A DNA stretch of 46,631 nt from Bacteroidetes bacterium GWA2_32_17. GTDB taxonomy: Bacteria; Bacteroidota; Bacteroidia; Bacteroidales; GWA2-32-17. The stretch spans positions 1 through 46,631 of the forward strand of contig MENF01000133.1 in NCBI GenBank assembly GCA_001769035.1, in the 5' to 3' direction. This document shows positions 18,751 through 27,162 of this stretch, one piece after another (the stretch's first letter is position 1; each line of letters starts with the position of its first letter). Under the pieces are notes generated by a model. It had not been told where the DNA came from. It did not search any database and saw only the letters and a program-made list of their open reading frames with translations. The position numbers and the translations under genes were made by a program.

Positions 18751-19056
18751 TTAAATTTTAATTCCAATTGTAACCTTTCCGCCCAAACCTTTTTCTACGA
18801 TTTCAAAGAGCGTTTTTAATGTAATATTACTTCCATCATTTTCAACTCTTGAAATGTATGTTCTTTTTTTGTCAATTACCTTTGCAAGATCTTCTTGAGT
18901 CATTTTTTTTGATTCTCTGGCATTTCTTAAAAGTAAACCTATTTTAAATGCTTCAAATTCTCTGTCAAGTTGGTCACGTCTTAGAGTTCCCTTTTTACCA
19001 TATTGGGAATCTTTGATTTGTGACCAGGTCTTGATATTTGATTCGTTATTTTTCAT
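18751..19056 (-). CDS. HigA-like XRE-family antitoxin (cassette 2)
   Basis: A 101-residue helix-turn-helix DNA-binding protein. The XRE motif runs about residues 37-92 (LLLRNARESKKMTQEDLAKVIDKKRTYISRVEND...), with the classic MTQEDLA and TYISRVE helices. It directly follows the toxin gene by 3 bases, the toxin-first order of HigB/HigA pairs. It should neutralise the toxin and repress the shared promoter. It has an N-terminal extension of about 35 polar residues, often the toxin-contact part in such proteins. The call is secure as an XRE antitoxin; the HigA name is by gene order. Confidence 0.88.
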   Translation of the reverse strand: MKNNESNIKTWSQIKDSQYGKKGTLRRDQLDREFEAFKIGLLLRNARESKKMTQEDLAKVIDKKRTYISRVENDGSNITLKTLFEIVEKGLGGKVTIGIKI

Positions 19057-19059
19057 ATA

Positions 19060-19407
19060 TTATTTTTTTCTTTTTTCCTTAAAATATTCATACTTTAGTC
19101 TAATTGCCAAGTCAATTTCCGATTTGGGTGTCTTTTGAGTTTTTTTCTGAAATCCGTTAAGCAGAATAACAAGTCTACCTTCGTCAAAAAAGCAAAACAC
19201 TCTCCAAATGTCACTTCCTAAAGAAAATCTTGTTTCATAAAGTCCATGAGTCCCTTCAATATGCTTTAAAAACCTTGTCGGAATTTGCTGTTGAAATTCA
19301 ACAATTTCAAGTATTTTATATATTTTATTCTGGACTTTAACTGTTTGTTTCGATAAAAAGTTCTCAAAATAATCCTTATAGGCAATTATTGTCCTGATTT
19401 TTTCCAC
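19060..19407 (-). CDS. HigB/RelE-superfamily toxin (phage Gp49-like)
   Basis: A 115-residue predicted ribosome-dependent mRNA interferase. The fold markers are KIYKILEIVEFQQQIP (helix), FLKHIEGTHGLYETRFSLGSDIWRVFCFFD (central strands, with Arg in SLGSDIWRV) and LLNGFQKKTQKTPKSEI (C-terminal Lys-rich active region). These match the Gp49-like/HigB branch of the RelE superfamily. It is followed by its antitoxin. The likely promoter is TATATTTG in repeat R3, about 140 bases upstream, so expression would be driven from the cassette spacer. Gp49-like toxins commonly ride on cassettes and mobile islands, agreeing with its setting. Confidence 0.87.
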   Translation of the reverse strand: MEKIRTIIAYKDYFENFLSKQTVKVQNKIYKILEIVEFQQQIPTRFLKHIEGTHGLYETRFSLGSDIWRVFCFFDEGRLVILLNGFQKKTQKTPKSEIDLAIRLKYEYFKEKRKK

Positions 19408-19469
19408 AAGATTTCTTTTTGCAAAGGTAATTTATAAGTTACAATTATCCAAATGTTTTTTTATTTAAT

Positions 19470-19775
19470 GCAGGCTAACTTATGCACAAGTACACCTTAA
19501 CCGACAACAAACAATTACAAGCATTTAACAAGTAAAATTATTTAACACAAATATACAAAATTTTGAATACAAAATTAAATTTTAATAAATATTTGAACGT
19601 TGTTAAATTGAATTTGTGAGCAAAATTAAAATTCCGTTTTTATAATATGCATTTTGTTATAACTAGTAAAATACAAACGATTGAGTGAGTAATATGGATT
19701 ATAAATTGTAAACTTAAATAACGGTTTAAACTACCTAACACCGTGCAATTACTTGCAGTGGTTGTCAAACTGTTA
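19470..19775 (-). repeat. cassette spacer repeat R3 (promoter plus 57-bp site C)
   Basis: Third spacer copy, starting GCTAACTTATGCACAAG and sharing CCGACAACAAAC and GCATTTAA with R2. It contains TATATTTG (19548-19555, minus strand) and the 57-bp site C (19719-19775). Site C has a different centre from A and B (GCAA-TTAC-TTGC) but the same length and ends. The rest of 19408-19809 shows no gene. Confidence 0.87.
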
Positions 19776-19809
19776 AAGAAATTGAACATTGTTACACTTG
19801 TCAACAAAT

Positions 19810-20058
19810 TTACTGTAAATCTATTTCAGGACGAGACACTTTGCCATCTGAAGCAGTTGTTAAGTAATCCTTAATAACTGAAATTGGCTCTAACTCTCCT
19901 TCTTTTAGCACGTTAGATATATGTATGCTGATATTTGGAATAGAGGTGTCAAAAAGTTCGGCGAGCTGGTTTTGGTTCATCCAAACCATTCCATCTTTGG
20001 CAAACAAGGCAACATTGGCTTTTCCATCTTCGGTATTGTAAATTATTATATCGCTCAT
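19810..20058 (-). pseudogene. truncated RhuM-family protein (cassette 1)
   Basis: The 82 residues match the start of RhuM (virulence RhuM) proteins: IIIYNTEDGKANVALFAKDG, WMNQNQLAELFDTSIPNISIHI, then LKEGEL and KDYLTTASDGK. Full RhuM proteins run to about 330 residues; here the frame ends after SRPEIDLQ, 35 bases before site C of the cassette array. It is therefore a 3'-truncated remnant, probably cut when the cassette end formed. The part left is the DNA-binding-like N-terminus; whether it is still made is unknown. A near-consensus TACTTTCG lies a few bases upstream on the minus strand. Confidence 0.8.
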
Positions 20059-20570
20059 AATTGTCGAAAGTAAGATTTTTAGGATTATTTGATTTTAAAA
20101 TTGTTCTATTAGTGATTATTTCAATATTATATAAATTATAGAGTCTTTTAAATTCGAAAATTTTGGTATTCTTTTAATGAATATTATTAGTTTTATAATT
20201 TTATATGATTATAATTAGTGTCTGTCCATAATGTCCGATTTTTTCGTTATGCTTGTTTTGAAAACAGTCATTTACTACAGTAAACTCCTTGGTTTTCAAA
20301 ACTTCGCATGCCTCAAACTCGAACATTATAGTTCAGACACTGACTTTATAGACAGACACTAATTATCCTTTTAATAAAGGCAAATATACTATTTTTTAAT
20401 TATAAATAAATTGCTTTCCTTTGGATATTAATTATCTATTTCGTTAATAATGACAAGCTTTCGACTTGTACTATTTTTGTACGAGATGCTGAAATAATCC
20501 TGATAAAAATCGGGACAACATGACGTTACATTGGTTTTTAGAAATACCGATATTATTTATAAACTTTTGT
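20059..20570. other. gene-free stretch around a MITE-like element
   Basis: No coding frame. It holds the 156-bp hairpin element at 20211-20366 and otherwise only AT-rich sequence. An ATCGGGACAACATGACG segment (about 20509-20525) resembles dispersed repeats of the ATCGGGA type. Confidence 0.55.
20211..20366. mobile_element. MITE-like element with 16-bp terminal inverted repeats
   Basis: ATAATTAGTGTCTGTC (20211-20226) is the exact reverse complement of the other end (20351-20366). Inside, further arms pair in the same order: ATAATGTCCGA against TCGAACATTAT, and GTTTTGAAAAC (20255-20265) against GTTTTCAAAAC (20292-20302). The whole 156 bp thus folds as one long imperfect hairpin. It has no coding capacity. 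A non-autonomous insertion element is the simplest reading; the parent transposase is not in the window. Confidence 0.78.
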
Positions 20571-23500
20571 CTATTTTTCCCAAATAACAAAATCGTTTTC
20601 AATATTTTCCTGTCGCATTGTTGGTTTTTGCATGCCATTGGTTAATTTTTGCACTTGCGTTATAACATAATTCTGTAATTCGGAAACAGTAATTTTATTA
20701 TCGTTATTTTTGTCAGCATCAAAAGAATTAATTCCATTTAACAACGAGTACGTAAAAACTCCATTTTTCCAACTTTCGCCCTCAAAAGCATATTCGCCAC
20801 CCCCAGCCGAAGATACAACAACTGCACCGGTTCCCTTACGCAAATCGGAAAACATTTCTTTCATTAGCTCAAACGAATTATTATAACTGATTTTTGAAGA
20901 TGAGTTATACCCACGTGGCTTAACTCCTCTAAAAACAATATCTTTTTCAACAACATTTTCAGTAACTAATTGCTGACCGCTTTCCTTATCAACCTCACCT
21001 GAATGACAAGCATCAATAAACAGAATTTTGTTACGAGCGGGAATAGAATCTAATAAATTATCTAATTCATCATATTTTAAACCATTTAAACTCGGTTTAT
21101 TAAAATTAATGTTATTTGTTGCCAAATAATAATCTAAACTATCATCTAAAAGTCCATGCCCAGCATAGAATAACATTACTACATCATCAACATTAGTTTG
21201 CAATAATTTTTGTTTTAATTTTCTAATATTGTATATTGTTACATCTTTGTTTAAAAGTTTATTAACATAAACATTTTCATAATTAATTTTTTGTTTGCTA
21301 AATAAATCAGAAAAATCGTTTGCATCTTTTGCAGCATAATTCAAATTCCATTCTTTATCCTGATATTCAGATGCTCCAATTGCAATTATGTACAAATTAG
21401 GTTTTTTAATTTTAGACGATTTACAAGTAATTACAACTGATTCTTTTAACGATTCAACTCCTTTTTCATTTAAACAAGATAATTGAATATTGTTGTTTCC
21501 TGGTGAAAGTTCAACAGTTATTTCTTTTGTTATAGAATCAATTTGAGTATTTCTAAGATTTATTCCATTAACTCCATAAACTGGAACATTATTTACCCAA
21601 ACATTAATTCTATTTAATTTATATTTGTTATCCGATGCTTTAATAATTAAATTTAATGATGTGTTTTGTGTTAAAAATTGCAATTTATCTAAATTTAATA
21701 TTTCAATTTCGGGTAAATGAAAATCGTTTGCAAACATTTCTTCTGAAAAGCCCATCTTTTTTAATCTTTTCTGGTAAGCCATATAATAGGCATTTATTAT
21801 TTCGTCGGAAGCAATTCCGAGGCGTTTCATAACAATATCGGGGCGATTATATTGAAGATCGAATTGTTCAAAGGGATAAAATTTTACACCAAACGTGAAT
21901 CCAATTTCTTTTTTTGCATTTTTTGTTGCATAATAAAAATAATCGGGCGTTTTTACAATAAAATCATCATTATTAATTGCGTATAATGTAGCAACTTCAT
22001 TCCCAGTATTAGTATCCCAAATTTTTATTGTTCCATCTAAACTAGCTGTTGCAATTTGTTTTCCGTTTGGAAAAATTACGGCAGACGATATTTTATTATT
22101 ATGACCTTTAAAAGTATTAATTTGTGCACTTTGTTTTAAATTCCAGCTTACTAATGAATTTGCATTATCCTGATAGTATATATTTTCTCCTTTTAAATCA
22201 AACATTAATGGGGCATTTCCATTGGTAATTTTTTTAGCCGAATCGTTTTTAAAATCAAAAAGCACAATATTATTTTTAACATCAGAAAAAACAATCGAAT
22301 CATTTACATTATTAAATTTTAGGCATTTAATCTCAAATTGATTTTCGAAAGTTTTTATTGTATTTTGTTTTTTAACATCCCAAAGTTTAAGTGAATAATA
22401 TTTTGGGAAAGCTGAATGTCGAGTATTTTTTTCTTTTCTAGAAATTACCGAACCTGTTTTATAATCATTACCGCAACTTGCTAACAAATTGCCCGATTTA
22501 TTAAAATCAATTGAATTAATTGACAGATAATGAGCCTTAAGCTTGCCAACTTTGTTTAATTTATCAGCATTTATTATATGAATAGGAAAAACCCTTGGTA
22601 CAAAAACATTATACAAAACTCCCTTATTAAAACCTCTACCACCAGTAGCAATTATATTTTGATTTTTATTAAATGAGGCAGAATTAAGAGTTTCATAATT
22701 GTGCAATAAAAAGTTTTCGGCAAAATAATAAGAGCTAATTGTATTAATAAACAATGATAAAATAGGAGAATTTATCAAAGCATTTATATAAATTGGATTA
22801 AAATTTCCTTTAATTTTATTAATATTTATTTTATTGTTTATATTCCATTCACAAATTTTATTATCAAACGAAGTTGACACTATATTTGAATCTGTAATAA
22901 AATTCAAACTACTTATTTCATTTTTATGCCCAAAATAACAATTTGCAGTAATTTTATTATTCAATTCAAAAGTTCTAATTATATAATCATCGCTACCTAT
23001 TGCTATTGTTGTTCCTTTATTGTTTATTGCAATACAAGAAATTGAATGAATACCGCTTTCAAGTTTTTTAATAGCGTTGCCTGTTTTTATATCATATATT
23101 GTAATTACACCTTTATCATCGCCAAAAACTAAAATATTCGCCTTTTGGGGATTAAAAATTATTGTTGAAGTGTTGAATCTATCTTGATTTATTGTTTTAA
23201 GATATTTGCCATTAGTGTCCCATATATACACTATACCATCTTCATTTAATGCAGCAATTATTGAATCGTTTGAATTACAAGAAATTTGCAAGAAATTATA
23301 TTTTTTAAAATTACCTATTTTAGTATAATTAGCTTTGTTTTTAATATTATTCCAACAAATTATTTTTGAAGGAAAAACTGATAACAATATTTCTTGATTT
23401 TTATTTGCAAAACAAGCATAATTAGAAAATACAGGGATATTACTTACTAATCCATTATACACATTACATTTAACAACTTTACTAATTATAATTTTATTGT

Positions 23501-24119
23501 TTTTTGAATTTATTGCTGCACGAGTAATAATTATATCTTCGTTATTATTAAATAATATTTGTGTACAAGCTGTATTTGATATAAAAACTTTTTCACCGTT
23601 AACTTTTGCAGTTCTAATATATATCAGACTATCTTTTTTATCCCAAACAGGAATGTTTTTATAAAATAGCAAATTGTTATTAACTCTCCATAGTTTAATT
23701 TCAGAAAAAAGACCACCAACAGCTAACAATGAGTCATTTTTACTTATGTCTATAGAATATACTGGCTTATTCAAACTTATTGTATTTATTGGGTTTCCCG
23801 ATTTTGAATCCCAATATATAATTTTTCCATCATCGCCAACAGATACTATGTTATAACAATTATTAAGAAACTTTATTGAATTAATTTTACCTATGTGCCC
23901 TTTAAAAATTTTTAATTGTTTTCCTAAAATAAAATCCCATAAAATTATTATGTTATCCTTACCAATACTAGCGAGATATTTTCCATCGCTACTAAAAGCA
24001 AAATTTGTAATTTCATCAGAATGTCCTGATTGTAATGTAAGTTCTGGATTCTGAGCATAAGTTGCAATTCTTAATAATATTAAGAAAATTATTCCATAAA
24101 TAAATAAAGATTTTTTCAT
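20571..24119 (-). CDS. exported WD40-caspase (peptidase C14), module 2
   Basis: Predicted periplasmic or surface cysteine protease fused to a beta-propeller sensor. Signal peptide 1-22; then many WD40 repeats over about 25-720 (clear at GHSDEITNFAFSSDGKYLA and GHNNKISSAVIFPNGKQIA), enough for two propellers; an Ig-like strand domain with VWVNNVPVYGVNG and NNIQLSCLNEKGVES (about 810-890); and a C-terminal caspase-like domain (909-1182). The catalytic His988 (FYAGHG) and Cys1038 (IDACHSG) are intact. A canonical 12-residue EF-hand loop (DKNNDNKITVSE, 1136-1147) sits in the caspase domain, suggesting Ca2+ binding. It is the last gene of module 2, 5 bases after the vWA-like lipoprotein. Its caspase part is about 84% identical to that of the protein at 27163, while the propellers are far more diverged. 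Confidence 0.93.
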   Translation of the reverse strand: MKKSLFIYGIIFLILLRIATYAQNPELTLQSGHSDEITNFAFSSDGKYLASIGKDNIIILWDFILGKQLKIFKGHIGKINSIKFLNNCYNIVSVGDDGKIIYWDSKSGNPINTISLNKPVYSIDISKNDSLLAVGGLFSEIKLWRVNNNLLFYKNIPVWDKKDSLIYIRTAKVNGEKVFISNTACTQILFNNNEDIIITRAAINSKNNKIIISKVVKCNVYNGLVSNIPVFSNYACFANKNQEILLSVFPSKIICWNNIKNKANYTKIGNFKKYNFLQISCNSNDSIIAALNEDGIVYIWDTNGKYLKTINQDRFNTSTIIFNPQKANILVFGDDKGVITIYDIKTGNAIKKLESGIHSISCIAINNKGTTIAIGSDDYIIRTFELNNKITANCYFGHKNEISSLNFITDSNIVSTSFDNKICEWNINNKININKIKGNFNPIYINALINSPILSLFINTISSYYFAENFLLHNYETLNSASFNKNQNIIATGGRGFNKGVLYNVFVPRVFPIHIINADKLNKVGKLKAHYLSINSIDFNKSGNLLASCGNDYKTGSVISRKEKNTRHSAFPKYYSLKLWDVKKQNTIKTFENQFEIKCLKFNNVNDSIVFSDVKNNIVLFDFKNDSAKKITNGNAPLMFDLKGENIYYQDNANSLVSWNLKQSAQINTFKGHNNKISSAVIFPNGKQIATASLDGTIKIWDTNTGNEVATLYAINNDDFIVKTPDYFYYATKNAKKEIGFTFGVKFYPFEQFDLQYNRPDIVMKRLGIASDEIINAYYMAYQKRLKKMGFSEEMFANDFHLPEIEILNLDKLQFLTQNTSLNLIIKASDNKYKLNRINVWVNNVPVYGVNGINLRNTQIDSITKEITVELSPGNNNIQLSCLNEKGVESLKESVVITCKSSKIKKPNLYIIAIGASEYQDKEWNLNYAAKDANDFSDLFSKQKINYENVYVNKLLNKDVTIYNIRKLKQKLLQTNVDDVVMLFYAGHGLLDDSLDYYLATNNINFNKPSLNGLKYDELDNLLDSIPARNKILFIDACHSGEVDKESGQQLVTENVVEKDIVFRGVKPRGYNSSSKISYNNSFELMKEMFSDLRKGTGAVVVSSAGGGEYAFEGESWKNGVFTYSLLNGINSFDADKNNDNKITVSELQNYVITQVQKLTNGMQKPTMRQENIENDFVIWEK

Positions 24120-24124
24120 TAAAA

Positions 24125-25189
24125 TTATGGATTTATATAAAAATTAAAAGGAATATCAATTTCCTCTTGCTCGAAATTTGTGCTTAATTTAACAGAAAAC
24201 GTAGTAGTATATACTGAACCAACCGTAAAGATAGATGTTGTATTTATTGTCCATATTGCCTCAAAACATTGAAAATTCCCTTCTATCATATTTGGTAGTT
24301 TTCCCGAAAACTGAAGCATTTCCATAGGCAATTCACCATCATCATACATATAATAGCTATACAGATTTTTTTCAAAATAAACTCCATTTGTTACTGTATT
24401 TAATTTTACAATAAAATTTCTTAGGGCATTATTTTCCCAAGTATAAGTAGGAGCAAGCTCTATAAAGTGACATGTCATATTACTTTGTTTAGCTTTGTTA
24501 ATAATTGTATTTACATTTAAATTCTGCAAAAAATTAACTCTACGTGAATAAAGAATAATTAAATTTTTATTTAAATATGACGAATTCACATTCATATAAT
24601 TAATTAAAGAATCAATAGCTTCTAATAAAGGCAAAGTATCATTTGTTATATAATTTCCATTTTTGTATATTTCTGCAAGTTTCAAATCAAGTTCATTTGC
24701 GTTTCTTGTATAACCATTATTAATAATTTCAATTGGTTTATTTTTATTACTAACTTTAGCTATCATTACTTCATTATTTGGAACAGAACTATGTATGAAT
24801 TTACGAACAGTTGGCTCTATCCCATTAATATAGTCATCCATATTTATTTCCATGTCTAAACCATCGCTTATTAATACGGCAGTTGAAAAATTTCCTTTTT
24901 GAGGAGTAGTTATTATTTTCAGACTATCAAATGATGCTGAATATTGAGAATTACCAGCAGCAGAACTTACAGACGAAATGTTATTTAATATATTTTGTTT
25001 AATTAAACCGTCATTATTTGATTTATCTAAAATAAAAAACCTTACTTTTACAACTGCCTGAGTTGATGTATAACTATTCACATCGGCATTAATTACTCCA
25101 CACGAATAATAATTTTTAACTAATTTTTCCTCTTCTCTTTTACAAGAAAAAATAGTTAGCATCAATAATATTAAAACACAATATTTCAT
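24125..25189 (-). CDS. vWA-like lipoprotein, module 2
   Basis: Lipoprotein of 354 residues with a lipobox ending at Cys16 (IFSCKREE). The middle (about 100-270) has the strand/helix order of a von Willebrand A domain: a first strand FSTAVLISDG, then TLPLLEAIDSLINYM, NKNLIILYS, TIINKAKQSNMTCHFIELAP and a final LNTVTNGVYFEKN. The metal-site motif DxSxS is not kept (SDGLD), so it may bind partners without a metal. It ends with a beta-rich segment. The paralog at 30590 has the same layout and keeps Asp-x-Ser. The gene is followed directly by the caspase and preceded without a gap by the barrel gene. vWA assignment is by pattern and homology between the two copies. Confidence 0.72.
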   Translation of the reverse strand: MKYCVLILLMLTIFSCKREEEKLVKNYYSCGVINADVNSYTSTQAVVKVRFFILDKSNNDGLIKQNILNNISSVSSAAGNSQYSASFDSLKIITTPQKGNFSTAVLISDGLDMEINMDDYINGIEPTVRKFIHSSVPNNEVMIAKVSNKNKPIEIINNGYTRNANELDLKLAEIYKNGNYITNDTLPLLEAIDSLINYMNVNSSYLNKNLIILYSRRVNFLQNLNVNTIINKAKQSNMTCHFIELAPTYTWENNALRNFIVKLNTVTNGVYFEKNLYSYYMYDDGELPMEMLQFSGKLPNMIEGNFQCFEAIWTINTTSIFTVGSVYTTTFSVKLSTNFEQEEIDIPFNFYINP

Positions 25190-25927
25190 TTATTTTATAA
25201 AATTCTTTTTTTGCTTTTTATTTGGTAATACATGACTTACACACAATCTAAATAGAAACACATCTTTAAAATTCGCATTGTAATTATTTTCTATTTTATT
25301 GAGATTTGTTAAATTTTTTTCTATTCTGAAATCAACCGATGTTCCATATTTTAAGATTCCTATTCCTCCTATAATATCTAAGTAATAAAAACTGACTTTA
25401 TTTATTAATTCTTTTTTTCTTGTAATATCAGCATAATAATATTCCTGATTCCCATTGTCATTTATTGAATAACTTAAAGTTGAATAAAATGATGTAATAA
25501 ATTTTCCAAATTTATTATTGAAACCACCGTATAACTTTAATTTATATTTACCTCCAGGATTCAAATTATATCCACAAATCAATGGGATATCAATACTTGA
25601 ATATGTGAAATTCTTTTCTCTTGATGATGCCCAATCAGGGATTTGCGAACCAAAATTATTTCCGAAGAAATCAATTTCGGTTTGAAAAAATATATTTTTA
25701 GTGTATTTATACCTATAAAACACACCAGTTGAAATTCCGGTAAAGTAAGTGTGAAACTTATTATCACCTGCAGTTAACGATGTATAATCATTAAAAATAA
25801 TGTAATCCTTATCAAATGTAAGCTTACTTACAAGAATTGGAGAATAAACAACTCCAATTTCAGTTTTTTGAGCAAAAACAATTTGTCTAATAACAATTAA
25901 CAATAATATAATTAAAAATTTTCTCAT
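25190..25927 (-). CDS. outer-membrane beta-barrel A (PorT/OMP_b-brl_2-like), module 2
   Basis: Exported protein of 245 residues with a signal peptide (1-19, ending VFAQ). Alternating strands with YSSIDIPLICGYNLNP, YKLKLYGGFNNKFGKF and RIEKNLTNLNKIENNYNANFKDVFLFRL match the outer-membrane barrel type common in Bacteroidota (PF13568-like). The paralog at 31652 shares the last block closely (R-EK--NNLNKI---YNANF-D). The stop codon abuts the start of the lipoprotein gene. A pore, anchor or signal-transducing barrel for the lipoprotein and caspase is plausible by context only. Confidence 0.75.
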   Translation of the reverse strand: MRKFLIILLLIVIRQIVFAQKTEIGVVYSPILVSKLTFDKDYIIFNDYTSLTAGDNKFHTYFTGISTGVFYRYKYTKNIFFQTEIDFFGNNFGSQIPDWASSREKNFTYSSIDIPLICGYNLNPGGKYKLKLYGGFNNKFGKFITSFYSTLSYSINDNGNQEYYYADITRKKELINKVSFYYLDIIGGIGILKYGTSVDFRIEKNLTNLNKIENNYNANFKDVFLFRLCVSHVLPNKKQKKNFIK

Positions 25928-25931
25928 TAAA

Positions 25932-26603
25932 CTAATATTTAATTTTAATTATTGTTGAAGGAGGATTTCCATATACAATTGGAAAAGCAATACCTATTTT
26001 AAGTTCATAATAACCAGAAAAATACTGGTAATTAATTTTTGATTGAATATTAAAATGTCTTTTAATTGAAATTGATAATGGTAAATATTTTATTTTTTTA
26101 ATTAATTTAAAACCAAAAGAGGAACTATAAATAGTAGGTTCGTAACTGTCGGCACCTCCATATAATCTTATAAATGGCTCTTTGTTATAACTTTGATTTA
26201 AATTTAACATTAAAAAATTCACATCGGTTAATAGAACTGTTTTTTGAGTTTTTGAAACATAAATTTTATAAGTAACTCCAGGTCCTATCGAAAATGCACC
26301 TCCTTTAAAATATACTGGTGTAGAATAGTAAGGTTCATCTTTACCTTTATCATTATTAAAAGAATAGCCCTTTGTTTTTCCGTAATAAGTAGATGAAAAA
26401 TAGAAGTTCAAATCTATAGTCCAACCAAACCGTTTAAAATAATATGCAGAATTAAACGACAACCCATTAAAAAACACTTTCTTATTATATAGTCGCTCAA
26501 ACAATATATTACTTGTTCCAGTTGTAAAATTAAATTTCTGCGAAAAACATAATACTGAAATGTTTGAAAAAATTAACAACAATATTATTTTAACAATTCT
26601 CAT
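25932..26603 (-). CDS. outer-membrane beta-barrel B, module 2
   Basis: Exported protein of 223 residues with a signal peptide ending FSQ (1-22). It consists of aromatic alternating strands and ends GIAFPIVYGNPPSTIIKIKY. This end matches that of the paralog at 32395 (GFGLTFPINKGPGVSKIKTIKY), although the rest is diverged. The shared -K-IKY C-terminus is not the usual Phe-ending barrel signature and may be a recognition tail. No database family is recognised. Confidence 0.7.
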   Translation of the reverse strand: MRIVKIILLLIFSNISVLCFSQKFNFTTGTSNILFERLYNKKVFFNGLSFNSAYYFKRFGWTIDLNFYFSSTYYGKTKGYSFNNDKGKDEPYYSTPVYFKGGAFSIGPGVTYKIYVSKTQKTVLLTDVNFLMLNLNQSYNKEPFIRLYGGADSYEPTIYSSSFGFKLIKKIKYLPLSISIKRHFNIQSKINYQYFSGYYELKIGIAFPIVYGNPPSTIIKIKY

Positions 26604-26607
26604 TTAA

Positions 26608-27105
26608 TTAGGGGTTTGTTGAAAAACTCAATTTGCTACTATCGTAATAATAAAAGGGCCAAAAATAATAACCCGGATAAGTACCATATACAGTAACCAT
26701 AGGCTTTACATAAAGCAAATCATCTTTAATTGTTTGATATGAAATATTTAACGTGTAATATCCATCTTCCTTTATTTTCTCAAATTCTCCAAAATATTCA
26801 TTAATAGCAAAATCTTGGTATTGATAATGATAGAGAGTTAATTGCGGTGTCCAATCTTTTACTTCATATTTTACCATATTATTTAAAACATACGATAATT
26901 CTAGTCGCGAATTTACCTCATAATAATTTCCATCAATAATAAAGGGACCACTTGCATCAGCTACATTTAAAGATATTATTGAAGTATCGGTAATTGGAAT
27001 TACGCGCAAAAAAATATGGACATTTTCTTTTTTGCAACTTAAAACTAAAAAAAGAAAAATGAAAAATATAATTGATTTTATTATTTTAAAATAAAAATAT
27101 TTCAT
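26608..27105 (-). CDS. small lipoprotein opening module 2
   Basis: No family recognised. The ATG at 27105 is preferred over an in-frame TTG at 27111, because the TTG lies inside the -7 promoter element. The lipobox ends VLSC followed by Lys-Lys-Glu. The rest (about 140 residues) is beta-rich and aromatic, with GYYTLNISYQTIKDDL and YPGYYFWPFYYYD. There is no counterpart in module 1, where this position holds the phosphatase gene. It is the first gene after a promoter and is followed 4 bases later by barrel B. Confidence 0.65.
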   Translation of the reverse strand: MKYFYFKIIKSIIFFIFLFLVLSCKKENVHIFLRVIPITDTSIISLNVADASGPFIIDGNYYEVNSRLELSYVLNNMVKYEVKDWTPQLTLYHYQYQDFAINEYFGEFEKIKEDGYYTLNISYQTIKDDLLYVKPMVTVYGTYPGYYFWPFYYYDSSKLSFSTNP

Positions 27106-27108
27106 AGT

Positions 27109-27138
27109 CAAAAGTACAATATTTACAAAGTAAACAAA
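27109..27138 (-). promoter_or_regulatory. complete promoter TTTG-18-TACTTTTG for module 2
   Basis: On the minus strand TTTG (27135-27138) and TACTTTTG (27109-27116) are separated by 18 bases, matching the -33/-7 arrangement of Bacteroidota. Only three bases (ACT) separate the -7 box from the ATG at 27105, so the transcript would be leaderless or nearly so. The site gives module 2 its own start of transcription. Confidence 0.7.
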
Positions 27139-27162
27139 CTATTTATAATATGTTTTACAATA

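Noticed and set aside
16385-19775. Canonical integron attC sites
   Set aside because: The ends do not fit RYYYAAC...GTTRRRY on either strand in all four copies and no integrase is present, so only attC-like architecture is claimed.
16385-20366. CRISPR array
   Set aside because: The repeats are over 200 bp, spaced by about 1 kb of coding sequence, with no short regular spacers.
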